This document shows, piece after piece, positions 1 through 11,059 of a DNA stretch of 64,000 bases. Numbering within the stretch: the stretch's first letter is position 1; each line of letters opens with the position of its first letter. A program made the position numbers and the translations under genes. The stretch covers positions 3,348,001-3,412,000 of the forward strand of contig BTRK01000005.1 in assembly GCA_036245805.1 (NCBI GenBank). The letters are read 5' to 3'. Source of the stretch: Pristionchus mayeri. Its lineage: Eukaryota > Nematoda > Chromadorea > Rhabditida > Neodiplogasteridae. Under the pieces are notes generated by a model. That model worked only from the letters and a program-made list of their open reading frames with translations. It was not told the DNA's origin and ran no database searches.

Positions 1-1370
1 ACTAGAGATAAATAGCCGGACTCCTTTGCGTAGTCCATCGTGCATCTAGTTCTGTAAATCCCCGCGTCTGAAATTAATTTGAACACATTTTACATTAATC
101 TACACTCGACGATTCAAAAACGAATAATAACTAATACATGATGATATGTGCAAGGTGAGGTTGAAGGGTGTCTGGGTTCCGGGGGCGGGAATTCTTGTAG
201 TCACTTAGGGGATGACGTCAATGCTTACTCACTGAGATCAAGAGAGACAATCACATGAGAGAAGGAGAGTGGGCTAGAGAAACTGTCGAATGGTGGTCGA
301 GAGAGAGAGAGAGAGAGAGGAGAAAATTCGTCACTATATCTCCTCTTCTTCCGGTTCTCTCTATCTCTCACCCTCTCTACATCTTTCCTTATCGCTCCCT
401 CTTCCCCCAGTCTCTCGCATATCTCCATTCTCTCATCCCTTCTCGCCTATCTTTCTTCAATGATTGTCATCTATAGTTGGCCTAATCTTTGCACACAGAT
501 GTGGAGAGGGTGTTGCGATATAAATAGAGATGGGTGGAATAGCGAAACAATACTTCGTGTCAAGATGTAACAATCAAATACAAACTGAGAACATGAAATA
601 CGCGGACTACCAGTGATCAATTTAAACAAGCTTGATCAAAGTGCCATTGATCCAAAGGGTAAAAATGAAGACAAAGGATATCCAGAAAATTGCTGTGTTT
701 TGTTTCGCTCTAGAATACGTCTTACAACATTCTCGTTTGAGGGGATTTACATTTTTCTAACTCGGAAAAAGCCAATCAATTTTCGACTTCGAGACAGATA
801 ATTAGTAAACTTGTTCGCTTTAACCCCCACCTACTCAAACCATCAAGATGTCAAAATAGTATAGAAAAACAACACTGAAAATTCATAAAAATAAATTAAA
901 ATGTCATTGAAATAATCGGATGCAAGAAAGCGAAATGAAGTCAAAATAAGTGTGCTGCATTGTCCATTGAAGTGCACTTCACTATTTTCTTTTGACGATA
1001 TAATGCTTGACTCAAAAACTCAAAAATAACTCAAACATGTAACGAACACAATCAATAATGTGTTTTATTAAAATTGCGTATTGTTATCCCATACTTACGC
1101 CCGCACCAATTTGGACAATTACGGCTGAAAACTCGTAAATTCATCGCGAAAACAATCGGAGGTTTTCGGTCGCTGACTTTGTTGTCAGCCACTTTCTGAT
1201 TTTGCAGTTATATACTGTTGCACACCTGTAATTGTCGCGCACTTCCTTCAACAATGTTTTCACACTCTTTTATTGCATCGCACGGTATTCATCGAGCACA
1301 CGTGTTTATAACTACGAGGTTGGATCTCAGGTGTATATAATCGACATTATGAGGCGGTATGCATTAAATC
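1..1370. other. Non-coding, no gene recognised
   Basis: No convincing exon is visible. A purine/pyrimidine-biased stretch lies at about 298-460, with a short GA microsatellite near 298-320 followed by CT-rich sequence. The rest is AT-rich with only short chance ORFs. A TATA-like box at 1334-1340 lies 37 bases before the ATG of the next feature. Confidence 0.5.
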
Positions 1371-1511
1371 ATGATTCGATTCCTCCTCATCTCTATTCTT
1401 CTTATATTTCTCGTCGCTGTATTCGCTCAGTTAGTTTACGTTAAACATTTAGATTTGAAATATTTAAATATATATATATATATATATATATCAAAACAGT
1501 GCAAAAAATAG
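1371..1511 (+). CDS. Short secreted-peptide first exon (hypothetical)
   Basis: The ATG opens a reading frame that begins MIRFLLISILLIFLVAVFAQ, a typical signal peptide with a cleavable end at FAQ. The frame runs through a TA microsatellite and stops at TAG 1509-1511 (46 codons), so only the first 20-25 residues are likely to be translated as drawn and the remainder may be intron. A TATATAA box lies 37 bases upstream. The arrangement (TATA box, 37-39 bases, MxRFL signal peptide ending FAQ) recurs at 6787, suggesting paralogous small secreted-protein genes. The mature peptide and later exons were not identified. It could also be a decayed gene start. Confidence 0.35.
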   Translation: MIRFLLISILLIFLVAVFAQLVYVKHLDLKYLNIYIYIYISKQCKK

Positions 1512-1589
1512 TTCAAATTGAAATCGGCGTAACTTCCCAATGGAAAGTTTCACTCAGATATCGATATCAATTTGATGCAATGTATGCAC

Positions 1590-1787
1590 TAGTGATGACA
1601 AATCAGATTGAAGCCGGCTTGAAGCCGGGATTCAACCCGGAATTTCAACGGCGAAGCCGGCTTGAAGGACATGCATGGTCCTAGATGGTCCTTCAACCCG
1701 GATGGTCCTTCACTCCGGCTTCATCGTTTAAAATCCGGGTTGAATCCGGATTCAAACCGGCTTGCCGATTCCGTTTTGTCATCACTA
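1590..1787. mobile_element. hAT-type MITE with 8-bp target duplication
   Basis: The ends are inverted: TAGTGATGACAAA on the left and TTTGTCATCACTA on the right. They are flanked by an exact 8-bp direct repeat GTATGCAC (1582-1589 and 1788-1795). The interior is made of inverted GAAGCCGG / CCGGCTTC and GGGTTGAA / TTCAACCC motifs and has no coding capacity. An 8-bp duplication with TA(G)-type termini is the hallmark of hAT elements, so this is a 198-bp non-autonomous hAT derivative. The perfect duplication implies a fairly recent insertion. Confidence 0.82.
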
Positions 1788-2069
1788 GTATGCACACGGT
1801 TCGGTATATTGTTTATCAGTGTGCTTATTTCAGCGAACCTGCCTCAGGCGAACCCCAGCCTATTTATATGTAAGTCATGTATTGAGACCTCCGACCTTTT
1901 CGACCTCAAGATAGGAACTATACAATTCCACATACTATTTCTGACCATCGCACATATACATTTAGGAAGGACATTTTAGGAAAACATTTGGAGATTTTCC
2001 GAATTATGACCATTCATGGCCCATGCAATTGTTCTCTGGTGGACGATCTCATAAAGTATTATCATTTCA

Positions 2070-2225
2070 GGGCTCTGTCTGGTTTGGGGGGGGGGACTTA
2101 TAGGGATCCTGTCTGGGTTGGAGGGACATATCTTCGGTTGGGGGGTATATGTTGGTTTCAGGAGACATCGTTTGGGGGGACATATCCCCCCCAACCGGAC
2201 ACTGTCTCCCCAAACCATATAGAGC
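2070..2225. repeat. G-rich repeated tract
   Basis: Several copies of a GGTTGGGG(GG)ACATAT-like motif in varying states are followed by their inverted form (CATATCCCCCCCCAACC). Runs of 6-10 G could form quadruplex structures. No gene is visible. Confidence 0.4.
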
Positions 2226-2384
2226 CCATTTCAGCAATCGTGATGGTAAATGGACGGCAGAGCGCCCTAAGGCGGTCCAAACCGATTCAACATTCTTCAT
2301 GGATTCATACGTGCAACGAGCTCGTCTGGGGCAGCTAAAAGGCCAGACACAGAAGGAACGCTAATCGGGGAATGACCCCCTTAT

Positions 2385-2472
2385 GGCACTAGGTCGGGTA
2401 AGACCTATGACGTCATACCGCCTTTGATCTATCAAATGCGGTATGACTTCATGGTTCTCCCGACCTAGTCCC
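2385..2472. mobile_element. MITE, GGCACTAGGTCGG family, copy 1
   Basis: The termini GGCACTAGGTCGG and CCGACCTAGT(CCC) are inverted, with inner arms GACGTCATACCGC / GCGGTATGACTTC. The same termini recur at 41453-41541 and 43701-43847. The target duplication is not clearly preserved here, so this is probably an older copy. Confidence 0.65.
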
Positions 2473-2737
2473 CCTCTATCTGTCATATTGTGTATTTATT
2501 TGTGCTAATAAAATATAAAATATTGTAAATTTTCACATCCCACGTATATTTCTCGCCAGATTTATTCAGTGCATACGACTATTCAAAAAAGAATATCCAA
2601 ATAAATATGACACCCTTCATGGATATGTTCATACGTGAAACAAGTGCCTCGGGAAGTCACAATCTGGAACACGGAAAATAACCAAAAAAACTGATGTATG
2701 AGCAGTCATTTGACTGTGATGTCAGTATTTAAGACAT

Positions 2738-3823
2738 TCGGCCTGTTTAATCTGTCAGAAATGTGCGAGAAAAAGTTGCGTAAAAAGTTCGCGAACTTCT
2801 GATTCTCTCCATTTCGCATGCTCTCTCTCTTTCTCTAACCAGGTCGATGAAAAGTTCACGAACTTTTCGACGAACTGTGTTCGAAAATCATACTTTTCTT
2901 TTGTTTTACTTACTTTTATAAACTATTTTTGCTTTTAACTTATGATTTCTTATAATGACAACCTTCCCTTAGCTGGAATAGCTTCAGAATACAGCGTAGT
3001 GAAAGTAAACACGGTTGGAGTAATTTTTTCGAAAATGGGCCACCACTTTCCCCACCCTGTAATGTCAAGCTATTCCATCAGAGGGAAGGTTGTTCTTATA
3101 AGCAGTCATAAATTGAAAGCAAAAATAATTGATAAGAATAAGTAAAACAAAAGAAAAGTACGAATTTCGAACATAGTTCGTCGAAAAGTTCGTGAACTTT
3201 TCAAGGAGCTGCGTGAAAAGTTAGAGAAAGGCGAGAGAGCACGCGTTCTTGAGAGAGGGAAAAGGAAGTAAACAATCACTGCTTCCTTTTCCCTCTCTCA
3301 AGAACGCGTGCTCTCTCGCCTTTCTCTAACTTTTCACGCAGCTCCTTGAAAAGTTCACGAACTTTTCGACGAACTATGTTCGAAATTCGTACTTTTCTTT
3401 TGTTTTACTTATTTTTATCAATTATTTTTGCTTTCAACTTATGACTGCTTATAAGAACAACCTTCCCTCTGATGGAATAGCTTGACATTACAGGGTGGGG
3501 AAAGTGGTGACCCATTTTCGAAAAAAATACTCCAACCCTGTTTACTTTCACTACGCTGTATTCTGAAGCTATTCCAGCTAAGGGAAGGTTGTCATTATAA
3601 GAAGTCATAAGTTAAAAGCAAAAATAGTTTATAAAAATAAGTAAAACAAAAGAAAAGTATGATTTTCGAACATAGTTCGTCGAAAAGTTCGTGAACTTTT
3701 CAACGACCTGGTTAGAGAAAGAGAGAGAGTACACGAACAGGAGAGAATCAGAAGTTCGCGAACTTTTTACGCAACTTTTTACGCAACTTTTCTCGCACAT
3801 TTCTGACAGATTAAACAAGCCGA
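2738..3823. repeat. Nested palindrome (foldback), 1.09 kb
   Basis: The two halves are near-perfect reverse complements about a centre at 3278-3282; the outermost arm is the GTTTAATCTGTCAGAAATG block and its complement. Each half is itself an inverted repeat (for example the CTTTTGTTTTACTT block at about 2905 and AAGTAAAACAAAAG at about 3140), so the transcript could fold as a two-level hairpin. The 67-residue ORFs on both strands are mirror images caused by the symmetry, not genes. The innermost 30 bp arms contain the GCACGCGTTCTTGAGAGAGG motif, related to the CT/GA hairpin family elsewhere in the window. Confidence 0.8.
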
Positions 3824-4129
3824 TTATCGAAGTTGTTTTTGTTCAAATGCATTAAAGGGGTTTCTGCCGATGATATTCCAACATCTGATCTCCTCAGAAA
3901 TAATTGGTCCGTCCCTGAAATATCAAAATGATATTTTGTTGGATGGGATGGCCATGCATTCATTTCACATCTTTATGCATGCGAAAATAAAATAATAAGT
4001 ATGTTTGTGAAAAATATGTACAGTATTTTAAAATGGAAAAAAATTCACTGATTCAGCACGATATGCACTGCATATTCCAACGGGCGACATTGAAAAAAAT
4101 GAAGTCTGTGAATATTTGGTTGGTTTGTA

Positions 4130-5420
4130 CAGGGTGTCCAAAAAGTATTGTTACACTTTTGAAACGCGAATTTTTTTAACATGTAGGTCGAGTTGTCAAA
4201 ACCTGTAATAACACGTTTGAGCCCACCCTTCGGTGCGTTGAGGGAACCTACTAATTAGTTTCCCATAGTCATGGTTCGTCCAAATCGCTATCGTCAAACT
4301 ATTATCAACCTTTGGACCCTCGGCGACCCCCCAGATTCCATCAGGAGGAAGCTTCGTATTTCCCGAATGACAGTCTATCGCACCATCTCCCGTTTCAAGC
4401 AGTTGGGCACTGCGAAGGACCGTCCAAGATCAGGAAGACCCAAGACCGCTCTCACTCAGAAGAACAGGAGAATCGTGGAGAAGAGAGTGAATCGCAATGC
4501 CAAACGATCCATCAGGAAGATGGCTAAGGATCTCAAGATCTCCAAAGGATCCGTGTGTGCCATCGTTCATTCTCTTCTCAAGTCCTACCCCTACAAGATG
4601 AGAAAGGGCCATGGCCTCACTGATGTCCACAAGCAGAAGCGCCTGGAGAGATGCAAGCTGCTCCTTCAGCGGGCCGATCGTGGGGAGCACTTGACTACCG
4701 TTTACTCTGACGAGAAGCTGTTCTCAGTCGAGGAGGTCTACAACAGTCAGAACACCAGGATCATCGCCAAGTCTCCTCAGCAAGCTGACGCCAGAGGTAG
4801 AACCATCTCTCGCATTGCCCACCCCCAGGCACTGATGGTTTGGGCTGGTGTGTGCTCGACGGGCAAGACTCCTCTCGTGTTCTTGGATCCCGGGGTCAAG
4901 ATCAACAAGGAGTACTACACCAGGGCAATTCTCCAGAAGGCCCTTCTCCCCTGGTCCCGCTCCCACTTCAAAGGGGCTCGCTGGACCTTCCAACAGGATT
5001 CAGCGCCTGCTCACTCGGCAAAAGTGACGCAGGCATGGTGTCGCGCCCATCTGCCCGACTTCATCTCGAGTGAGGAATGGCCCTCGAACTCCCCCGATCT
5101 CAACCCTCTGGACTTCAGCATTTGGTCAGTGTTGGAGAAGGAGGCCTGCTCTACTCGCCACAAAAACCGCGATTCCCTCAAGGCAGCCCTTCTCAAGGCA
5201 TGGGAGAAGATCGACGTCCCTTACCTGCGGGCCGTCATCGACTCGGTCCCTCGTCGTCTCAGAGAGGTCATCGCGGCCAATGGAGGCCAGATCGAGTGAT
5301 CGTGCATTGTTATGTTCATATGGTCACTGATAAATACTGTGCCCCGTTTGAGTTGTCTATGTTGCTTTTAAAGAAAGATACATGGTTTTTTCCGTGTAAC
5401 AATACTTTTTGGACACCCTG
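4130..5420 (+). mobile_element. maT-type (DD37D) mariner, complete element
   Basis: Terminal inverted repeats of about 27 bp begin CAGGGTGTCCAAAAAGTATT and are mirrored at the right end. Both are flanked by TA (4128-4129 and 5421-5422), the Tc1/mariner target duplication. The only gene inside is an uninterrupted transposase. The TIRs appear identical over about 27 bp and the ORF is intact, so this looks like a young, potentially autonomous copy. Its coding region is clearly richer in GC than the surrounding AT-rich DNA. Confidence 0.93.
4271..5299 (+). CDS. maT-family mariner transposase (DD37D)
   Basis: A 342-residue intact transposase that would excise and insert its element at TA sites in the nucleus. 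The N-terminus has two helix-turn-helix segments: about residues 8-45 (SIRRKLRISRMTVYRTI) and about 62-105 (IRKMAKDLKISKGSV), joined by a GRPR-like hinge (RSGRPK, 53-58). The catalytic core has D147 (YSDEKLF), D243 (FQQDSAPAH) and D281 (SPDLNPLD). There are 37 residues between the second and third acidic residues and the third is Asp, which is the signature of the maT (DD37D) branch rather than Tc1 (DD34E) or classical mariner (DD34D). The length is normal for the family. The gene is single-exon and the ATG lies about 140 bp inside the left TIR. No frameshifts or missing catalytic residues were seen. Confidence 0.95.
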   Translation: MVRPNRYRQTIINLWTLGDPPDSIRRKLRISRMTVYRTISRFKQLGTAKDRPRSGRPKTALTQKNRRIVEKRVNRNAKRSIRKMAKDLKISKGSVCAIVHSLLKSYPYKMRKGHGLTDVHKQKRLERCKLLLQRADRGEHLTTVYSDEKLFSVEEVYNSQNTRIIAKSPQQADARGRTISRIAHPQALMVWAGVCSTGKTPLVFLDPGVKINKEYYTRAILQKALLPWSRSHFKGARWTFQQDSAPAHSAKVTQAWCRAHLPDFISSEEWPSNSPDLNPLDFSIWSVLEKEACSTRHKNRDSLKAALLKAWEKIDVPYLRAVIDSVPRRLREVIAANGGQIE

Positions 5421-5515
5421 TATTCATAAGAAACAGAAAAAAAAATTATTCTGCGTTGTTAAATCCAAACTTAAAACTCTGAAATAAACTCTGAAACTCA
5501 ACGAAATTTTTCTTC

Positions 5516-6207
5516 ATGTTTTTATCTGTATCTTCAGCACTTCTAGTATTGCTCGCCACCACACCATCCTCATCGATCAAACTCATTACAATGGGCGTTT
5601 TGTGTGAAAAGAACGGTGAGTGGTTGGTTCGATATCCGCTGATTGATCGGTTCTTTTGAAAAATTTGGCAACAATGACAATTTCAGCCGAACCGCGTCAC
5701 ACATGTACTGCTCGTCCTTTCAAGGAGGGAGAAATTGTAAGTGAGTTAACTCAGTGATTTAGAAAATCCAAATTTCAGATCTACTCTCCCGGATATCCCT
5801 ATGATGCCTCTGAGCCTTGCGATTACTTCAATTTCTGTCGCAGCTTGAAAGAAAGTCCAAGTAGAGGTAAACTGAAACTAGCGTTAATAAGTATAGAATT
5901 TGTGTTCATAGGGAAAAAGCAGAATAATCAATCCATATGCCAGTCATAACATCCTTGCAGGTTGTGCTACTCGAAGCAAACACTTGCTGCGATCGTCTCG
6001 TGATGGAGGATGCTGGAAATTGCTGGAAATATCATTGCTGGACATATCGCGGCCATGTAGTTCAATACGTTATTACTATTCCAAAATCCGTTGTTTTTTT
6101 TCAAACTGACGGGAGAGATGTCGAACCAGTTTTACACCACCGAGTCATCGAACTTCTCGTGGCAGCCTAACGGAGGAGTAAATGTGCGAGCCGCTATGGC
6201 TTGCTAA
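5516..6207 (+). pseudogene. CUB-domain secreted protein, decayed copy 1
   Basis: Exon 1 (5516-5615) encodes a signal peptide (MFLSVSSALLVLLATT). Exon 2 is 5687-5736, exon 3 starts 5779 and reads IYSPGYPYDASEPCDYF, the start of a CUB fold, and later exons start at 5961 (VVLLEANTCCDRLVM) and about 6102 (ending in WQPNGGVNVRAAMAC and a stop). Comparison with the copy at 16.4 kb shows damage: a one-base difference in exon 3 shifts the frame and the restored frame would meet a TGA; the acceptor before the last exon reads CAA instead of CAG; and 9 bases are missing in frame in the last exon. CUB proteins of this kind are secreted or surface proteins. The gene starts about 95 bp after the mariner element ends. 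It is possible that some lesions are bypassed by alternative splicing. Confidence 0.7.
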
Positions 6208-6538
6208 TTTCTGATTCCGGAACAATGAAAACCCTTGCAGTTCACCTTTACTGGCGTCTGGTGCGCTTATTTATCAAAATTGTGATTGTATTCTCGTAAT
6301 TGCTCTACAAGGGCATCCTCAGAACAACGTATTGACGTCTGGTTTCTCCGAATATGTATAATGGTTAAAATTTCGCGAGATTGATTTCATGATCCATTGT
6401 AATGGATATGCGACGCTCCCACTTCTTGGATCGGCAAAACAATATGTTGCACATCTGCGATCGTCCATGGTGCATCGACATCGAATTTCGAGATATGTCA
6501 CACAAAGATATGTCACGGCAAACAAACACGAGATATGT

Positions 6539-6561
6539 CACACACACACACACACACACAA
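6539..6561. repeat. (CA)n microsatellite
   Basis: About 11 CA units. The surrounding region to 6740 shows no gene. Confidence 0.9.
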
Positions 6562-6747
6562 ACTCTCTGCTGATCTATCTCCTTCTCGCTCTGACGAACT
6601 TCTCTGCGCAAGTGTGAAAACGAGCGTACACTGCAAATTGAGCGATGCACACGCACAAACACAATTGTCTCTATTCGCTCCTAATCCTGCAAATGTCATC
6701 AACCCGAGTGTCAAGAAACATACGAGATGCAATTTGTGCAAAAGGTG

Positions 6748-6754
6748 TATAAAA
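6748..6754 (+). promoter_or_regulatory. TATA box of small secreted-peptide gene
   Basis: TATAAAA within GGTGTATAAAATGGG lies 39 bases before the ATG at 6787. A matching box (TATATAA) lies 37 bases before the ATG at 1371, so spacing as well as sequence is conserved between the two loci. Confidence 0.5.
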
Positions 6755-6786
6755 TGGGAAGAATGAGGGAGTGAATACATCGAATC

Positions 6787-6900
6787 ATGTTCCGATTTCT
6801 CATCGTTGCCTTTCTCCTTCTCGTTGCAGCATTCGCTCAGTTCGTTTGCACTTGTAAACGTTCCAATTTAAAGAAATTATTAAATTGGAATAATTATTAA
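6787..6900 (+). CDS. Short secreted peptide (hypothetical), paralogue of 1371
   Basis: A 37-codon frame starting MFRFLIVAFLLLVAAFAQ, a strong signal peptide, followed by a short Cys-, Lys- and Asn-containing tail (FVCTCKRSNLKK) and TAA. AATAAA-like polyadenylation signals lie just downstream (around 6916). The tail may be intron, since a GTAAAC donor follows ACTT at about 6854. The signal peptide resembles that at 1371 (both MxRFL...VAxFAQ), and the TATA-ATG distance is the same. Function unknown; it could be a small secreted peptide or the first exon of a longer one. Confidence 0.4.
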   Translation: MFRFLIVAFLLLVAAFAQFVCTCKRSNLKKLLNWNNY

Positions 6901-7055
6901 AATTATTTTTAAAAAATAAATAAATTAATATTCTAATTGTAAATATTCCTCACCGGACGTCATCGCGTAGTGTAGCCATCTCTGTAATTTGTTTAAGCGA
7001 CATCGCTTGAAGTGGTTGTACCTTTAGCTTTACATGTCTAAATATTCAAATGTAT

Positions 7056-9790
7056 AATATATGAGAGGAATCGCGAGACAATATACCACGCCGCGGCGGT
7101 AGGAAAAAAGTTTATCCTATCTGGAAGAAATTTCTGTGGGAAGTACTTCAAATGACGCTCTTTCAAACTGCGTCGTCAGAATTTCGATATCTCTCGTCAT
7201 CGTCGAGATTCAGAAAGCCAAACATTGGACTATCACTTTTCGAAAGTGAAATCGGGAACACAAAAATGATCATAAAATCGTTTAAAATAACGATAGAAAG
7301 TCGTTCTTTGCTTAGAAAGAAAGCTAATAACAGGCGCTACAACTTTCATGTTTACATAATCATTCGTGGTGTTCATCCTGGTGCGAAGCGGTCGGGGGAA
7401 CCAAAAATGTCATAACTTTGGAAATCGAAAATTCCTTTTGAGTTATCATGCTTAAAACGCGTTCTCTGTAAGAGTGCAGTGGGTATGGCACAACTCCGTC
7501 AAAATGATCGCCTAGTGCTCAAACTTTCAGAATATGACCACTAGGGATCAGTAATCGTTCATTCGAGAGTTGAAAGAAAAATATCGATTTTGACCTACAA
7601 AAATCGATAATTTCAAATTTTAGATTTCGACCTTTTAATATAGATCATTCGAAAGAGCTTGAAAAGTTATTCAAGAATCTACGTTTCCGTCGAAAATAAG
7701 CAATCAGGAAACCAGAAATCGATAACAATGTGCATTTTTTCGCTCATTTCGACATATATCGCCTACACTACCCCTCTTAAAGTAACCCCCGCCCTCCAGT
7801 TTCGACATATGTTGTACCAAATGTATCGTATAATACGAAAAACTTATAAAATCGCCATATTTTCAATGACGAAGAACTGATAATATCGCTCGAAATGACA
7901 ACAACCCCCGTAGATTTTTGAAGTTTCAGACCAATTATTCTTCACTGTTCACTAGTGATACGCTCCCAAATCGACATCACGATTCATATGCGAAGTTATG
8001 GAACATATATCAATAGTTTCCATCGCGTTGCAAATGCGTTTTTATGTTTCAAAAAATATGATTTTCACCACTGAAATCACCAATTTCCCAATCAACACAT
8101 TGGTGGAGGTCTATGCCACCAATTCTTATTCATGGCTATGCATACTATACTATTTGTGTAGCTAACACGTGTAATGATCTCGAAATGATGAGTTAGTAAT
8201 TGGGAAATTGGTGATTTCAGTGGTGAAAATCATATTTTTTGAAACATAAAAACGCATTTGCAACGCGATGGAAACTATTGATATATGTTCCATAACTTCG
8301 CATATGAATCGTGATGTCGATTTGGGAGCGTATCACTAATGAACAGTGAAGAATAATTGGTCTGAAACTTCAAAAATCTACGGAAGTTGTCATTTCGAGC
8401 GATATTATCAGTTCTTCGTCATTGAAAATATGGCGATTTTATAAGTTTTTCGTATTATACGATACATTTGGTACAACATATGTCGAAACTGGAGGGCGGG
8501 GGTTACTTTAAGAGGGGTAGTGTAGGCGATATATGTCGAAATGAGCGAAAAAATTCACATTGTTATCGAATTCTGGCTTCCTAATTGCTCATTTTCGACG
8601 GAAACGTAGATTCTTGAATAACTTTTCAAGCTCTTTCGAATGATCTATATTAAAAGGTCGAAATCTAAAATTTGAAATTATCGATTTTTATAGGTCAAAA
8701 TCGATATTTTCCTTTCAACTCTCAAATGAACGATTACTGGTCGCTAGTGGTCATATTCTGAAAGTTTGAGCACTAGGCGATCATTTTGACGGAGTTGAGC
8801 CACTATCTCACCCTTTCACTGTGTTCTTACGGAGAACGCGTTTTAAGTTGTAATACATGTATGTGCCTCACTCCAATGACAAGACAGAAACTTACTTTCA
8901 ACAGATAAAATGTTCATCTCGTCGAGATCTATATTTCTAGCCATGAATCAGGTCCCTGTGTACGGTTTGACCTTATGTGCATTCCAGCGCCTTTCGTTGG
9001 ATTTCTGAGGTTGTATTTGGCATTTCCAGATGCCCGCTTTTGGAGAGTAGTTTCCAGGAATGTTTTTACATTATTTGAAATAACTTTAGCGCAATAGAGC
9101 TCATCTCGCAACTTGGAAAAGGTCAAAATATCGATTTTCAAATTTTCGGTTGGAAGACCATTTATGACCAATGAAAGCGCAATAACATGGGGGGAAACAA
9201 AGTAAAATGCTGTTTTCGGTAGTTTTAGATGATTTTGAGCCCAAATGAGGTAAATTGAAGATACGGAAGTACTCTTGTCCGGAACTCGTTTTGAGGTCGT
9301 TTCACCATATTGAGCCCGCTTTTTTTTCTATGCTCCGATTTCCCTAATTTTTGGGCAGGAGTGAGGCACATACATGTACTACAACTTAAGCATGATAACT
9401 CAAAAGGCATTTCCGATTTCCAAAGTTATGACATTTTTGGTTCCCCCGACCGCTTCGCACCAGGATGAACACCACGAATGATTATGTAAACATGAAAGTT
9501 GTAGCGCATGTTATTAGCTTTCTTTCTAAGCAAAGAACGACTTTCTATCGTTATTTTAAACGATTTTATGATCATTTTTGTGTTCCCAATTTGACTTTCG
9601 AAAAGTGATAGTTCAATGTTTGGCCTTCTGAATCTCGACGATGACGATACATATCGAAATTCTGACGACGCAGTTTGAAAGAGCGTCATTTGAAGTACTT
9701 CCCACAGAAATTTCTTCCAGATAGGACAATTTTTTTCCTACCGCCACTCACCCCCCTCAAGTGGTCGATTCTCTGGCGATTCCTCTCATA
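7056..9790. repeat. 2.7-kb foldback element with nested insertion
   Basis: The outer arms begin ATATGAGAGGAATCGC and are mirrored by GCGATTCCTCTCATAT at the right end. Nearly the whole left arm (to about 8095) is repeated in reverse from about 8197, around a centre near 8146. The right arm is longer because of a 539-bp MITE insertion at 8847-9385. The mirror-image ORFs starting MTLFQTASSEFRY on both strands are products of the symmetry and lack domain features. No transposase was found, so the element is non-autonomous. Confidence 0.8.
8847..9385. mobile_element. TTAA-type (piggyBac-like) MITE inside the foldback
   Basis: The ends are inverted over about 29 bp (GTTGTAATACATGTATGTGC on the left, mirrored on the right) and flanked by TTAA on both sides (8843-8846 and 9386-9389). 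The uninterrupted copy of the same site survives in the left arm of the foldback (near 7453-7462, read in reverse), where one TTAA joins the same flanks directly. That gives an internal empty-site control. TTAA duplications are diagnostic for piggyBac-type transposition. The ORFs inside (for example at 8929-9171) show no recognisable domain. Confidence 0.85.
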
Positions 9791-10515
9791 TATCGATGAT
9801 TTTATACAAACATTTTTGTTTTATACAAACCTGCGGATATCTGAAACCATCGTTGTTTCAGATATCCGCAGGGTAATTCCGCACTCGGCAACCAGGCCGC
9901 CACGCAACTCGACGATCCCAGACTCTCAGCCCAGGACATTATGCGAATTAAACCAGGAAAAGACGACTGAATTAAGAAACGCTGTCTATCCTATTTCGAC
10001 TAATGAGAGTTGTGTCGTATTGTTGATAAATTCAATGAAAAACAATTGAATTTACGAAGCAGAAATCATCGCAAACGATGGATGGCACTATTGACAGAAG
10101 TGCATCACGTAGCTCAATTCTTAGTAACAATTGAGAATCGCATACATATATATATATATATATATATTATCTACGCTCGGCGGCGCAACGGAAGACGAAT
10201 AATTACTTAAGCGTTGTGATACAAGAGTGTTGACTCTCCTCACACTGAGGAAGAAATACGAATGAAGGAATACGATAAGAAGGGAGGAATGTGGGGGATG
10301 GGGGGATGGAGGTGCAATCGTAAAATGAGAAGATCCAATCGGCTGGTCTCATCTGTCTTCGTCTGGTCTGATGGGGAGTTTTATCGAAGAGGGGGCACTC
10401 GATGTAAACCAGGTAGACTCTGCTCCGAGATCCAGCGTCAGAAGATCTTTAAATAGGGGGAGGGGGCGAGGATGAAAGGTGGAGGTAAAATATGTAGCAA
10501 CAATGACAATTTTAG
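9791..10515. other. Non-coding, no gene recognised
   Basis: Contains a TA microsatellite at about 10143-10167 and a 13-bp repeat CTGCGGATATCTG / CAGATATCCGCAG palindrome near 9831-9870. No exon supported. Confidence 0.45.
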
Positions 10516-11059
10516 CAGAACCCTATCACACGCAGAACCCTACCGCTGGACCATTCAAATACTGAGAAATTGTAAGTGAGTAATATAAAAAGGGCTAAAC
10601 TAATATTTCCAAGAGGCAACGTCAGTTTGATGAGACTCATTTTCAATAACGCTGAATTCCACGAAAAAATCACAGTTATGCGAAAGGCTAAACCGTTATA
10701 AAAACGTGCAAGACGATTGTTTTAAAAATTTGTTTATCAAATTAGTGTATAATTAGTAATAATTTCCAAGTTCATTTACAATTTGTAATTATAGATAAAT
10801 TTGTATGGATGTTTATTCGAATTAAATCATGTAGCAGGACATGGTGGGAAATCTTCTTATTATTTGTTTCCCCAGATAATCTGATTCTTGCACTTGGGTA
10901 ATCAACACTGACTTCATAACTCCTGGTATACTGCAAATAGACAAGATAAAGAAGCATTGACAGATTGAACTAATTCAGACACTACCAGTTTAATCCCCCA
11001 CTCAAATTCCTTCCTTTTGTGCAGGATCAGTTAGGTTTCAAAATCATAGCTCGTCCCCA

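Noticed and set aside
2942..3818. 67-68-codon ORFs in the first foldback
   Set aside because: Mirror-image pairs imposed by the inverted repeat, with no domain features.
4430..5487. ORFs in other frames of the mariner
   Set aside because: The transposase frame is the only one with conserved catalytic motifs.
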